A stretch of 64,000 nt of DNA from Hermodice carunculata. Lineage: Eukaryota; Annelida; Polychaeta; Eunicida; Amphinomidae. The stretch's first letter is position 1, and each line of letters begins with the position of its first letter. A program made the position numbers and the translations under genes. Under the pieces are notes generated by a model. That model was not told the origin of the DNA. It made no database searches and worked only from the letters and a program-made list of their open reading frames with translations. The DNA lies in assembly GCA_964020975.1 (NCBI GenBank), contig CAXHWN010002536.1, forward strand, positions 62,001-126,000, in the 5' to 3' direction. Of the stretch, positions 25,025-38,972 are shown piece by piece.

Positions 25025-26417
25025 GATGTTAATACCAAGCAAAAGTTCATAATTCTTTTTATTGGATGCATTATGTTATGCAGTCAATGCAGATATCTAT
25101 TATTGTATTAAAATTCTACGAAAAGCATTCATTCAATAATATACACACATATTGAGGTGTTTCGGCTCTTTTTCTCCCCATTCTTTTGTGTAATCGTGAT
25201 TTTTTTGGAAATAAATCTGCCATTTTTTATTAAAATATCCCATATTTATTGATTAATATTGTCAATTTGATTCATAATTGGTCTAACCAGTCCTTTTTAT
25301 GCCATTCATTAAACACAAAATATGCATATATACTATTATCACAAGCAAGAGGGATACAGAAAGGGGCTCAGGGCAAAAGCTGGACTTTATCATATACCAC
25401 AGATAATAGGCCATCTGAGGAAAAAATTGGAAACTGAAACCGATGTGTTTCATCACATTACATTCATTAGGTATGTAACTTCTCATTCATAGTTTTTTTT
25501 TATCATATTTTGTAAAATTTAATTTCTCTTAAGGGTGCACTAAATAATTAATGCGCAAAGTCTTAGGGTCCGAGTAAGTGCCACTGAAAAGTTAGCATAG
25601 TACATGCATTCAGTGATCTCCAGCAGATGTTATTTCAGAGGAAGGCCAATATTGTGTGTGTAATTGAGACCGACAGTATTTTTTCTGTCAGATACATAAG
25701 GTTTTTTTAACTGAACCTTCCATCAGGTGAAATGTATTAATACATAAAATATATGGTTCTGTGTTGTCAATTTGTCTTTAATTTGTCAGGTGACACCCAG
25801 GTGTCATCTTTGTACGGCCATAAAAAAATTTCCGCCAAAAGCTTTTTTGAAAATTGATCAAAAATTGACTGCTTCAATCCTGTACTTTTATTGCAATATT
25901 TTGTTTTTCCTGTAAATATTACTGAAAAAATGTTATGGGCCTGTAAATATAGCAAGAGTAACAAAGAAATGTATAGGCTTTCTAATTCTTTAGTGCACCC
26001 TTAAGCAAGTTGAAGTCAAAAACACAGGTGAAATCTCAAACATGATTTTGATTGCCACGTACTAGAACCAATCATCACATGTACAACTTGTGATGGAAAA
26101 TAAGTGAAATAATGGGAATGTACCCCATATACATATGATTTTGGTGCTTTTTAAAGCCATTTAAAGGTAATTATGTACACACATACAGTCTGAGAGTAGA
26201 GTTTTTACATCTGGTTCACCCCAGCAGACAGCTATTTCGTTGTCACTGACATATCGAACCTGTATGAAGCTCCGCTTGAGTTGTCATATGCCCGAAAAGT
26301 ACTACAGGACCCAGATATGGTCTGTTAGGTAAGGTAAAGGCTGTTTATTGTGGACGGGGGCATGACGCTAGGCATAGGGTGACTTGAGGTACATCAGATT
26401 CAAGCCAAGGGGCGGCT
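25025..26417 (+). repeat. Monomer M23, filled, 1393 bp
   Basis: Duplicate of M20, including TTCATAATTC and GGCATAGGG. Confidence 0.95.
25533..26000 (+). mobile_element. TTAA element copy in M23, subtype A, 468 bp
   Basis: Same ACTAAATAATTA left TIR as M20; GTGCACCC then TTAA. Confidence 0.85.
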
Positions 26418-27814
26418 GATGTTAATACCAAGCAAAAGTTCATTATTCTTTTTATTGGATGCATTATGTTATGCAGTCAATGCAGATATCTATTATTGTA
26501 TTAAAATTCTACGAAAAGCATTCATTCAATAATATACACACATATTGAGGTGTTTCGGCTCTTTTTCTCCCCATTCTTTTGTGTAATCGTGATTTTTTTG
26601 GAAATAAATCTGCCATTTTTTATTAAAATATCCCATATTTATTGATTAATATTGTCAATTTGATTCATAATTGGTCTAACCAGTCCTTTTTATGCCATTC
26701 ATTAAACACAAAATATGCATATATACTATTATCACAAGCAAGAGGGATACAGAAAGGGGCTCAGGGCAAAAGCTGGACTTTATCATATACCACAGATAAT
26801 AGGCCATCTGAGGAAAAAATTGGAAACTGAAACCGATGTGTTTCATCACATTACATTCATTAGGTATGTAACTTCTCATTCATAGTTTTTTTTTTATCAT
26901 ATTTTGTAAAATTTAATTTCTCTTAAGGGTGCACTAAAGAATTAATGCGCAAAGTCTTAGGGTCCGAGTAAGTGCCACTGAAAAGTTAGCATAGTACATG
27001 CATTCAGTGATCTCCAGCAGATGTTATTTCAGAGGAAGGCCAATATTGTGTGTGTAATTGAGACCGACAGTATTTTTTCTGTCAGATACATAAGTTTTTT
27101 TAACTGAACCTTCCATCAGGTGAAATGTATTAATACATAAAATATATGGTTTTGTGTTGTCAATTTGTCTTAAATTTGTCTGGTGACCACCAGGTGTCAT
27201 CTTTGTACGGCCATAAAAAAATTTCCGCCAAAAGCTTTTTTGAAAATTGATCAAAAATTGACTGCTTCAATCCTGTACTTTTATTGCAATATTTTGTTTT
27301 TCCTGTAATTATTACTGAAAAAATGTTATGGGCCTGTAAATATAGCAAGAGTAACAAAGAAATGTATAGGCTTTCTAATTCTTTAGTACACCCTAAATTA
27401 AGCAAGTTGAAGTCAAAAACACAGGTGAAATCTCAAACATGATTTTGATTGCCACGTACTAGAACCAATCATCACATGTACAACTTGTGATGGAAAATAA
27501 GTGAAATTATGGGAATGTACCCCATATACATATGATTTTGGTGCTTTTTAAAGCCATTTAAAGGTAATTATGTACACACATACAGTCTGAGAGTAGAGTT
27601 TTTACATCTGGTTCACCCCAGCAGACAGCTATTTCGTTGTCACTGACATATCGAACCTGTATGAAGCTCCGCTTGAGTTGTCATATGCCCGAAAAGTACT
27701 ACAGGACCCAGATATGGTCTGTTAGGTAAGGTAAAGGCTGTTTATTGTGGACGGGGGCATGACGCTAGGCGTAGGGTGACTTGAGGTACATCAGATTCAA
27801 GCCAAGGGGCGGCT
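26418..27814 (+). repeat. Monomer M24, filled, 1397 bp
   Basis: Duplicate of M21, including GTGAAATTATGGG. Confidence 0.95.
26927..27393 (+). mobile_element. TTAA element copy in M24, subtype B, 467 bp
   Basis: Same GTAATTATT and CCCTAAATTAAG marks as M21. Confidence 0.85.
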
Positions 27815-29207
27815 GATGTTTATACCAAGCAAAAGTTCATTATTCTTTTTATTGGATGCATTATGTTATGCAGTCAATGCAGATATCTATTATTGTATTA
27901 AAATTCTACGAAAAGCATTCATTCAATAATATACACACATATTGAGGTGTTTCGGCTCTTTTTCTCCCCATTCTTTTGTGTAATCGTGATTTTTTTGGAA
28001 ATAAATCTGCCATTTTTTATTAAAATATCCCATATTTATTGATTAATATTGTCAATTTGATTCATAATTGGTCTAACCAGTCCTTTTTATGCCATTCATT
28101 AAACACAAAATATGCATATATACTATTATCACAAGCAAGAGGGATACAGAAAGGGGCTCAGGGCAAAAGCTGGACTTTATCATATACCACAGATAATAGG
28201 CCATCTGAGGAAAAAATTGGAAACTGAAACCGATGTGTTTCATCACATTACATTCATTAGGTATGTAACTTCTCATTCATAGTTTTTTTTTATCATATTT
28301 TGTAAAATTTAATTTCTCTTAAGGGTGCACTAAAGAATTAATGCGCAAAGTCTTAGGGTCCGAGTAAGTGCCACTGAAAAGTTAGCATAGTACATGCATT
28401 CAGTGATCTCCAGCAGATGTTATTTCAGAGGAAGGCCAATATTGTGTGTGTAATTGAGACCGACAGTATTTTTTCTGTCAGATACATAAGGTTTTTTTAA
28501 CTGAACCTTCCATCAGGTGAAATGTATTAATACATAAAATATATGGTTCTGTGTTGTCAATTTGTCTTTAATTTGTCAGGTGACACCCAGGTGTCATCTT
28601 TGTACGGCCATAAAAAAATTTCCGCCAAAAGCTTTTTTGAAAATTGATCAAAAATTGACTGCTTCAATCCTGTACTTTTATTGCAATATTTTGTTTTTCC
28701 TGTAAATATTACTGAAAAAATGTTAAGGGCCTGTAAATATAGCAAGAGTAACAAAGAAATGTATAGGCTTTCTAATTCTTTAGTGCACCCTTAAGCAAGT
28801 TGAAGTCAAAAACACAGGTGAAATCTCAAACATGATTTTGATTGCCACGTACTAGAACCAATCATCACATGTACAACTTGTGATGGAAAATAAGTGAAAT
28901 AATGGGAATGTACCCCATATACATATGATTTTGGTGCTTTTTAAAGCCATTTAAAGGTAATTATGTACACACATACAGTCTGAGAGTAGAGTTTTTACAT
29001 CTGGTTCACCCCAGCAGACAGCTATTTCGTTGTCACTGACATATCGAACCTGTATGAAGCTCCGCTTGAGTTGTCATATGCCCGAAAAGTACTACAGGAC
29101 CCAAATATGGTCTGTTAGGTAAGGTAAAGGCTGTTTATTGTGGACGGGGGCATGACGCTAGGCGTAGGGTGACTTGAGGTACATCAGATTCAAGCCAAGG
29201 GGCGGCT
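27815..29207 (+). repeat. Monomer M25, filled, 1393 bp
   Basis: Starts GATGTTTATACC like M22 but has GTATGTAACTT, so the 4188-bp duplication ends within its first 450 bases. Private GACCCAAATATGG. Confidence 0.95.
28323..28790 (+). mobile_element. TTAA element copy in M25, subtype A, 468 bp
   Basis: Private GTTAAGGGCC; GTGCACCC then TTAA. Confidence 0.85.
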
Positions 29208-30603
29208 GATGTTAATACCAAGCAAAAGTTCATTATTCCTTTTATTGGATGCATTATGTTATGCAGTCAATGCAGATATCTATTATTGTATTAAAATTCT
29301 ACGAAAAGCATTCATTCAATAATATACACACATATTGAGGTGTTTCGGCTCTTTTTCTCCCCATTCTTTTGTGTAATCGTGATTTGTTTGGAAATGAATC
29401 TGCCATTTTTTATTAAAATATCCCATATTTATTGATTAATATTGTCAATTTGATTCATAATTGGTCTAACCAGTCCTTTTTATGCCATTCATTAAACACA
29501 AAATATGCATATATACTATTATCACAAGCAAGAGGGATACAGAAAGGGGCTCAGGGCAAAAGCTGGACTTTATCATATACCACAGATAATAGGCCATCTG
29601 AGGAAAAAATTGGAAACTGAAACCGATGTGTTTCATCACATTACATTCATTAGGTATGTAACTTCTCATTCATAGTTTTTTTTTATCATATTTTGTAAAA
29701 TTTAATTTCTCTTAAGGGTGCACTAAAGAATTAATGCGCAAAGTCTTAGGGTCCGAGTAAGTGCCACTGAAAAGCTAGCATAGTACATGCATTCAGTGAT
29801 CTCCAGCAGATGTTATTTCAGAGGAAGGCCAATATTGTGTGTGTAATTGAGACCGACAGTATTTTTTCTGTCAGATACATAAGTTTTTTTAACTGAACCT
29901 TCCATCAGGTGAAATGTATTAATACATAAAATATATGGTTTTGTGTTGTCAATTTGTCTTAAATTTGTCTGGTGACCACCAGGTGTCATCTTTGTACGGC
30001 CATAAAAAAATTTCCGCCAAAAGCTTTTTTGAAAATTGATCAAAAATTGACTGCTTCAATCCTGTACTTTTATTGCAATATTTTGTTTTTCCTGTAAATA
30101 TTACTGAAAAAATGTTATGGGCCTGTAAATATAGCAAGAGTAACAAAGAAATGTATAGGCTTTCTAATTCTTTAGTACACCCTTAATTAAGCAAGTTGAA
30201 GTCAAAAACACAGGTGAAATCTCAAACATGATTTTGATTGCCACGTACTAGAACCAATCATCACATGTACAACTTGTGATGGAAAATAAGTGAAATAATG
30301 GGAATGTACCCCATATACATATGATTTTGGTGCTTTTTAAAGCCATTTAAAGGTAATTATGTACACACATACAGTCTGAGAGTAGAGTTTTTACATCTGG
30401 TTCACCCCAGCAGACAGCTATTTCGTTGTCACTGACATATCGAACCTGTATGAAGCTCCGCTTGAGTTGTCATATGCCCGAAAAGTACTACAGGACCCAG
30501 ATATGGTCTGTTAGGTAAGGTAAAGGCTGTTTATTGTGGACGGGGGCATGACGCTAGGCGTAGGGTGACTTGAGGTACATCAGATTCAAGCCAAGGGGCG
30601 GCT
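29208..30603 (+). repeat. Monomer M26, filled, 1396 bp
   Basis: Private ATTCCTTTTATTGG and GATTTGTTTGG; first in the window with GAAATGAATCTG. Confidence 0.95.
29716..30182 (+). mobile_element. TTAA element copy in M26, subtype B, 467 bp
   Basis: Private AAAGCTAGCAT; GTACACCC then TTAATTAA. Confidence 0.85.
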
Positions 30604-31996
30604 GATGTTAATACCAAGCAAAAGTTCATTATTCTTTTTATTGGATGCATTATGTTATGCAGTCAATGCAGATATCTATTATTGTATTAAAATTCTACGA
30701 AAAGCATTCATTCAATAATATACACACATATTGAGGTGTTTCGGCTCTTTTTCTCCCCATTCTTTTGTGTAATCGTGATTTTTTTGGAAATAAATCTGCC
30801 ATTTTTTATTAAAATATCCCATATTTATTGATTAATATTGTCAATTTGATTCATAATTGGTCTAACCAGTCCTTTTTATGCCATTCATTAAACACAAAAT
30901 ATGCATATATACTATTATCACAAGCAAGAGGGATACAGAAAGGGGCTCAGGGCAAAAGCTGGACTTTATCATATACCACAGATAATAGGCCATCTGAGGA
31001 AAAAATTGGAAACTGAAACCGATGTGTTTCATCACATTACATTCATTAGGTATGTAACTTCTCATTCATAGTTTTTTTTTATCATATTTTGTAAAATTTA
31101 ATTTCTCTTAAGGGTGCACTAAAGAATTAATGCGCAAAGTCTTAGGGTCCGAGTAAGTGCCACTGAAAAGTTAGCATAGTACATGCATTCAGTGATCTCC
31201 AGCAGATGTTATTTCAGAGGAAGGCCAATATTGTGTGTGTAATTGAGACCGACAGTATTTTTTCTGTCAGATACATAAGGTTTTTTTAACTGAACCTTCC
31301 ATCAGGTGAAATGTATTAATACATAAAATATATGGTTCTGTGTTGTCAATTTGTCTTTAATTTGTCAGGTGACACCCAGGTGTCATCTTTGTACGGCCAT
31401 AAAAAAATTTCCGCCAAAAGCTTTTTTGAAAATTGATCAAAAATTGACTGCTTCAATCCTGTACTTTTATTGCAATATTTTGTTTTTCCTGTAAATATTA
31501 CTGAAAAAATGTTATGGGCCTGTAAATATAGCAAGAGTAACAAAGAAATGTATAGGCTTTCTAATTCTTTAGTGCACCCTTAAGCAAGTTGAAGTCAAAA
31601 ACACAGGTGAAATCTCAAACATGATTTTGATTGCCACGTACTAGAACCAATCATCACATGTACAACTTGTGATGGAAAATAAGTGAAATAATGGGAATGT
31701 ACCCCATATACATATGATTTTGGTGCTTTTTAAAGCCATTTAAAGGTAATTATGTACACACATACAGTCTGAGAGTAGAGTTTTTACATCTGGTTCACCC
31801 CAGCAGACAGCTATTTCGTTGTCACTGACATATCGAACCTGTATGAAGCTCCGCTTGAGTTGTCATATGCCCGAAAAGTACTACAGGACCCAGATATGGT
31901 CTGTTAGGTAAGGTAAAGGCTGTTTATTGTGGACGGGGGCATGACGCTAGGCGTAGGGTGACTTGAGGTACATCAGATTCAAGCCAAGGGGCGGCT
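30604..31996 (+). repeat. Monomer M27, filled, 1393 bp
   Basis: Near-consensus unit, GAAATAAATCTG allele. Confidence 0.95.
31112..31579 (+). mobile_element. TTAA element copy in M27, subtype A, 468 bp
   Basis: GTGCACCC then TTAA; no private change seen. Confidence 0.85.
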
Positions 31997-33393
31997 GATG
32001 TTAATACCAAGCAAAAGTTCATTATTCTTTTTATTGGATGCATTATGTTATGCAGTCAATGCAGATATCTATTATTGTATTAAAATTCTACGAAAAGCAT
32101 TCATTCAATAATATACACACATATTGAGGTGTTTCGGCTCTTTTTCTCCCCATTCTTTTGTGTAATCGTGATTTTTTTGGAAATGAATCTGCCATTTTTT
32201 ATTAAAATATCCCATATTTATTGATTAATATTGTCAATTTGATTCATAATTGGTCTAACCAGTCCTTTTTATGCCATTCATTAAACACAAAATATGCATA
32301 TATACTATTATCACAAGCAAGAGGGATACAGAAAGGGGCTCAGGGCAAAAGCTGGACTTTATCATATACCACAGATAATAGGCCATCTGAGGAAAAAATT
32401 GGAAACTGAAACCGATGTGTTTCATCACATTACATTCATTAGGTATGTAACTTCTCATTCATAGTTTTTTTTTTATCATATTTTGTAAAATTTAATTTCT
32501 CTTAAGGGTGCACTAAAGAATTAATGCGCAAAGTCTTAGGGTCCGAGTAAGTGCCACTGAAAAGTTAGCATAGTACATGCATTCAGTGATCTCCAGCAGA
32601 TGTTATTTCAGAGGAAGGCCAATATTGTGTGTGTAATTGAGACCGACAGTATTTTTTCTGTCAGATACATAAGTTTTTTTAACTGAACCTTCCATCAGGT
32701 GAAATGTATTAATACATAAAATATATGGTTTTGTGTTGTCAATTTGTCTTAAATTTGTCTGGTGACCACCAGGTGTCATCTTTGTACGGCCATAAAAAAA
32801 TTTCCGCCAAAAGCTTTTTTGAAAATTGATCAAAAATTGACTGCTTCAATCCTGTACTTTTATTGCAATATTTTGTTTTTCCTGTAAATATTACTGAAAA
32901 AATGTTATGGGCCTGTAAATATAGCAAGAGTAACAAAGAAATGTATAGGCTTTCTAATTCTTTAGTACACCCTTAATTTAGCAAGTTGAAGTCAAAAACA
33001 CAGGTGAAATCTCAAACATGATTTTGATTGCCACGTACTAGAACCAATCATCACATGTACAACTTGTGATGGAAAATAAGTGAAATAATGGGAATGTACC
33101 CCATATACATATGATTTTGGTGCTTTTTAAAGCCATTTAAAGGTAATTATGTACACACATACAGTCTGAGAGTAGAGTTTTTACATCTGGTTCACCCCAG
33201 CAGACAGCTATTTCGTTGTCACTGACATATCGAACCTGTATGAAGCTCCGCTTGAGTTGTAATATGCCCGAAAAGTACTACAGGACCCAGATATGGTCTG
33301 TTAGGTAAGGTAAAGGCTGTTTATTGTGTACGGGGGCATGACGCTAGGCGTAGGGTGACTTGAGGTACATCAGATTCAAGCCAAGGGGCGGCT
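31997..33393 (+). repeat. Monomer M28, filled, 1397 bp
   Basis: GAAATGAATCTG; GTTGTAATATGCC shared with M30; GTGTACGGGG. Confidence 0.95.
32506..32972 (+). mobile_element. TTAA element copy in M28, subtype B, 467 bp
   Basis: GTACACCC followed by TTAATTTAGC, a changed second TTAA. Confidence 0.85.
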
Positions 33394-34786
33394 GATGTTA
33401 ATACCAAGCAAAAGTTCATTATTCTTTTTATTGGATGCATTATGTTATGCAGTCAATGCAGATATCTATTATTGTATTAAAATTCTACGAAAAGCATTCA
33501 TTCAATAATATACACACATATTGAGGTGTTTCGGCTCTTTTTCTCCCCATTCTTTTGTGTAATCGTGATTTTTTTGGAAATGAATCTGCCATTTTTTATT
33601 AAAATATCCCATATTTATTGATTAATATTGTCAATTTGATTCATAATTGGTCTAACCAGTCCTTTTTATGCCATTCATTAAACACAAAATATGCATATAT
33701 ACTATTATCACAAGCAAGAGGGATACAGAAAGGGGCTCAGGGCAAAAGCTGGACTTTATCATATACCACAGATAATAGGCCATCTGAGGAAAAAATTGGA
33801 AACTGAAACCGATGTGTTTCATCACATTACATTCATTAGGTATGTAACTTCTCATTCATAGTTTTTTTTTATCATATTTTGTAAAATTTAATTTCTCTTA
33901 AGGGTGCACTAAAGAATTAATGCGCAAAGTCTTAGGGTCCGAGTAAGTGCCACTGAAAAGTTAGCATAGTACATGCATTCAGTGATCTCCAGCAGATGTT
34001 ATTTCAGAGGAAGGCCAATATTGTGTGTGTAATTGAGACCGACAGTATTTTTTCTGTCAGATACATAAGGTTTTTTTAACTGAACCTTCCATCAGGTGAA
34101 ATGTATTAATACATAATATATATGGTTCTGTGTTGTCAATTTGTCTTTAATTTGTCAGGTGACACCCAGGTGTCATCTTTGTACGGCCATAAAAAAATTT
34201 CCGCCAAAAGCTTTTTTGAAAATTGATCAAAAATTGACTGCTTCAATCCTGTACTTTTATTGCAATATTTTGTTTTTCCTGTAAATATTACTGAAAAAAT
34301 GTTATGGGCCTGTAAATATAGCAAGAGTAACAAAGAAATGTATAGGCTTTCTAATTCTTTAGTGCACCCTTAAGCAAGTTGAAGTCAAAAACACAGGTGA
34401 AATCTCAAACATGATTTTGATTGCCACGTACTAGAACCAATCATCACATGTACAACTTGTGATGGAAAATAAGTGAAATAATGGGAATGTACCCCATATA
34501 CATATGATTTTGGTGCTTTTTAAAGCCATTTAAAGGTAATTATGTACACACATACAGTCTGAGAGTAGAGTTTTTACATCTGGTTCACCCCAGCAGACAG
34601 CTATTTCGTTGTCACTGACATATCGAACCTGTATGAAGCTCCGCTTGAGTTGTCATATGCCCGAAAAGTACTACAGGACCCAGATATGGTCTGTTAGGTA
34701 AGGTAAAGGCTGTTTATTGTGTACGGGGGCATGACGCTAGGCGTAGGGTGACTTGAGGTACATCAGATTCAAGCCAAGGGGCGGCT
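33394..34786 (+). repeat. Monomer M29, filled, 1393 bp
   Basis: GAAATGAATCTG and GTGTACGGGG. Confidence 0.95.
33902..34369 (+). mobile_element. TTAA element copy in M29, subtype A, 468 bp
   Basis: ACATAATATATATGG shared only with M31. Confidence 0.85.
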
Positions 34787-36183
34787 GATGTTAATACCAA
34801 GCAAAAGTTCATTATTCTTTTTATTGGATGCATTATGTTATGCAGTCAATGCAGATATCTATTATTGTATTAAAATTCTACGAAAAGCATTCATTCAATA
34901 ATATACACACATATTGAGGTGTTTCGGCTCTTTTTCTCCCCATTCTTTTGTGTAATCGTGATTTTTTTGGAAATGAATCTGCCATTTTTTATTAAAATAT
35001 CCCATATTTATTGATTAATATTGTCAATTTGATTCATAATTGGTCTAACCAGTCCTTTTTATGCCATTCATTAAACACAAAATATGCATATATACTATTA
35101 TCACAAGCAAGAGGGATACAGAAAGGGGCTCAGGGCAAAAGCTGGACTTTATCATATACCACAGATAATAGGCCATCTGAGGAAAAAATTGGAAACTGAA
35201 ACCGATGTGTTTCATCACATTACATTCATTAGGTATGTAACTTCTCATTCATAGTTTTTTTTTTATCATATTTTGTAAAATTTAATTTCTCTTAAGGGTG
35301 CACTAAAGAATTAATGCGCAAAGTCTTAGGGTCCGAGTAAGTGCCACTGAAAAGTTAGCATAGTACATGCATTCAGTGATCTCCAGCAGATGTTATTTCA
35401 GAGGAAGGCCAATATTGTGTGTGTAATTGAGACCGACAGTATTTTTTCTGTCAGATACATAAGTTTTTTTAACTGAACCTTCCATCAGGTGAAATGTATT
35501 AATACATAAAATATATGGTTTTGTGTTGTCAATTTGTCTTAAATTTGTCTGGTGACCACCAGGTGTCATCTTTGTACGGCCATAAAAAAATTTCCGCCAA
35601 AAGCTTTTTTGAAAATTGATCAAAAATTGACTGCTTCAATCCTGTACTTTTATTGCAATATTTTGTTTTTCCTGTAAATATTACTGAAAAAATGTTATGG
35701 GCCTGTAAATATAGCAAGAGTAACAAAGAAATGTATAGGCTTTCTAATTCTTTAATACACCCTTAATTTAGCAAGTTGAAGTCAAAAACACAGGTGAAAT
35801 CTCAAACATGATTTTGATTGCCACGTACTAGAACCAATCATCACATGTACAACTTGTGATGGAAAATAAGTGAAATAATGGGAATGTACCCCATATACAT
35901 ATGATTTTGGTGCTTTTTAAAGCCATTTAAAGGTAATTATGTACACACATACAGTCTGAGAGTAGAGTTTTTACATCTGGTTCACCCCAGCAGACAGCTA
36001 TTTCGTTGTCACTGACATATCGAACCTGTATGAAGCTCCGCTTGAGTTGTAATATGCCCGAAAAGTACTACAGGACCCAGATATGGTCTGTTAGGTAAGG
36101 TAAAGGCTGTTTATTGTGGACGGGGGCATGACGCTAGGCGTAGGGTGACTTGAGGTACATCAGATTCAAGCCAAGGGGCGGCT
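34787..36183 (+). repeat. Monomer M30, filled, 1397 bp
   Basis: Sister of M28 (GTTGTAATATGCC) but keeps GTGGACGGGG. Confidence 0.95.
35296..35762 (+). mobile_element. TTAA element copy in M30, subtype B, 467 bp
   Basis: Right TIR further changed to TTTAATACACCC; TTAATTTAGC follows. Confidence 0.85.
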
Positions 36184-37576
36184 GATGTTAATACCAAGCA
36201 AAAGTTCATTATTCTTTTTATTGGATGCATTATGTTATGCAGTCAATGCAGATATCTATTATTGTATTAAAATTCTACGAAAAGCATTCATTCAATAATA
36301 TACACACATATTGAGGTGTTTCGGCTCTTTTTCTCCCCATTCTTTTGTGTAATCGTGATTTTTTTGGAAATGAATCTGCCATTTTTTATTAAAATATCCC
36401 ATATTTATTGATTAATATTGTCAATTTGATTCATAATTGGTCTAACCAGTCCTTTTTATGCCATTCATTAAACACAAAATATGCATATATACTATTATCA
36501 CAAGCAAGAGGGATACAGAAAGGGGCTCAGGGCAAAAGCTGGACTTTATCATATACCACAGATAATAGGCCATCTGAGGAAAAAATTGGAAACTGAAACC
36601 GATGTGTTTCATCACATTACATTCATTAGGTATGTAACTTCTCATTCATAGTTTTTTTTTATCATATTTTGTAAAATTTAATTTCTCTTAAGGGTGCACT
36701 AAAGAATTAATGCGCAAAGTCTTAGGGTCCGAGTAAGTGCCACTGAAAAGTTAGCATAGTACATGCATTCAGTGATCTCCAGCAGATGTTATTTCAGAGG
36801 AAGGCCAATATTGTGTGTGTAATTGAGACCGACAGTATTTTTTCTGTCAGATACATAAAGTTTTTTTAACTGAACCTTCCATCAGGTGAAATGTATTAAT
36901 ACATAATATATATGGTTCTGTGTTGTCAATTTGTCTTTAATTTGTCAGGTGACACCCAGGTGTCATCTTTGTACGGCCATAAAAAAATTTCCGCCAAAAG
37001 CTTTTTTGAAAATTGATCAAAAATTGACTGCTTCAATCCTGTACTTTTATTGCAATATTTTGTTTTTCCTGTAAATATTACTGAAAAAATGTTATGGGCC
37101 TGTAAATATAGCAAGAGTAACAAAGAAATGTATAGGCTTTCTAATTCTTTAGTGCACCCTTAAGCAAGTTGAAGTCAAAAACACAGGTGAAATCTCAAAC
37201 ATGATTTTGATTGCCACGTACTAGAACCAATCATCACATGTACAACTTGTGATGGAAAATAAGTGAAATAATGGGAATGTACCCCATATACATATGATTT
37301 TGGTGCTTTTTAAAGCCATTTAAAGGTAATTATGTACACACATACAGTCTGAGAGTAGAGTTTTTACATCTGGTTCACCCCAGCAGACAGCTATTTCGTT
37401 GTCACTGACATATCGAACCTGTATGAAGCTCCGCTTGAGTTGTCATATGCCCGAAAAGTACTACAGGACCCAGATATGGTCTGTTAGGTAAGGTAAAGGC
37501 TGTTTATTGTGTACGGGGGCATGACGCTAGGCGTAGGGTGACTTGAGGTACATCAGATTCAAGCCAAGGGGCGGCT
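36184..37576 (+). repeat. Monomer M31, filled, 1393 bp
   Basis: Sister of M29; GTGTACGGGG. Confidence 0.95.
36692..37159 (+). mobile_element. TTAA element copy in M31, subtype A, 468 bp
   Basis: ACATAAAGTTTTTTT, one change from the subtype's AAGG; ACATAATATATATGG. Confidence 0.85.
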
Positions 37577-38972
37577 GATGTTAATACCAAGCAAAAGTTC
37601 ATTATTCTTTTTATTGGATGCATTATGTTATGCAGTCAATGCAGATATCTATTATTGTATTAAAATTCTACGAAAAGCATTCATTCAATAATATACACAC
37701 ATATTGAGGTGTTTCGGCTCTTTTTCTCCCCATTCTTTTGTGTAATCGTGATTTTTTTGGAAATGAATCTGCCATTTTTTATTAAAATATCCCATATTTA
37801 TTGATTAATATTGTCAATTTGATTCATAATTGGTCTAACCAGTCCTTTTTATGCCATTCATTAAACACAAAATATGCATATATACTATTATCACAAGCAA
37901 GAGGGATACAGAAAGGGGCTCAGGGCAAAAGCTGGACTTTATCATATACCACAGATAATAGGCCATCTGAGGAAAAAATTGGAAACTGAAACCGATGTGT
38001 TTCATCACATTACATTCATTAGGTATGTAACTTCTCATTCATAGTTTTTTTTTTATCATATTTTGTAAAATTTAATTTCTCTTAAGGGTGCACTAAAGAA
38101 TTAATGCGCAAAGTCTTAGGGTCCGAGTAAGTGCCACTGAAAAGTTAGCATAGTACATGCATTCAGTGATCTCCAGCAGATGTTATTTCAGAGGAAGGCC
38201 AATATTGTGTGTGTAATTGAGACCGACAGTATTTTTTTTGTCAGATACATAAGATTTTTAACTGAACCTTCCATCAGGTGAAATGTATTAATACATAAAA
38301 TATATGGTTTTGTGTTGTCAATTTGTCTTAAATTTGTCTGGTGACCACCAGGTGTCATCTTTGTACGGCCATAAAAAAATTTCCGCCAAAAGCTTTTTTG
38401 AAAATTGATCAAAAATTGACTGCTTCAATCCTGTACTTTTATTGCAATATTTTGTTTTTCCTGTAAATATTACTGAAAAAATGTTATGGGCCTGTAAATA
38501 TAGCAAGAGTAACAAAGAAATGTATAGGCTTTCTAATTCTTTAGTACACCCTTAATTAAGCAAGTTGAAGTCAAAAACACAGGTGAAATCTCAAACATGA
38601 TTTTGATTGCCACGTACTAGAACCAATCATCACATGTACAACTTGTGATGGAAAATAAGTGAAATAATGGGAATGTACCCCATATACATATGATTTTGGT
38701 GCTTTTTAAAGCCATTTAAAGGTAATTATGTACACACATACAGTCTGAGAGTAGAGTTTTTACATCTGGTTCACCCCAGCAGACAGCTATTTCGTTGTCA
38801 CTGACATATCGAACCTGTATGAAGCTCTGCTTGAGTTGTCATATGCCCGAAAAGTACTACAGGACCCAGATATGGTCTGTTAGGTAAGGTAAAGGCTGTT
38901 TATTGTGTACGGGGGCATGACGCTAGGCGTAGGGTGACTTGAGGTACATCAGATTCAAGCCAAGGGGCGGCT
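37577..38972 (+). repeat. Monomer M32, filled, 1396 bp
   Basis: CpG loss CTCTGCTTG; GTGTACGGGG. Confidence 0.95.
38086..38551 (+). mobile_element. TTAA element copy in M32, subtype B, 466 bp
   Basis: Private TTTTTTTTGTCAG and AAGATTTTTAAC around the central T-tracts; TTAATTAA follows. Confidence 0.85.

Larger units (their letters stand above)
19598..27973 (+). repeat. Tandem duplication of a 4188-bp trimer (M19-M21 / M22-M24)
   Basis: Monomer starts 19439, 20837, 22230 recur at 23627, 25025, 26418, each exactly 4188 bp on. Shared private variants include GTGACTT (19891/24079), ACTAAATAA in the left TIR, CATAATTC, CTTAAGGTAC, GGCATAGGG, GTAATTATT and CCCTAAATT. The first copy starts between 19598 (M19 has G at 19597, M22 has C at 23785) and 19891. 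The second ends before 28267. Limits are approximate. Confidence 0.9.
27815..38972 (+). repeat. Dimeric higher-order repeat of about 2790 bp (M25-M32)
   Basis: Four dimers start at 27815, 30604, 33394 and 36184 (spacing 2789-2790). Odd units carry element subtype A with a GTGCACCC right end; even units carry subtype B with GTACACCC or a derivative. M28-M29 and M30-M31 are especially close, sharing GTTGTAATATG, TTAATTTAGC and ACATAATATATA. Confidence 0.88.
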
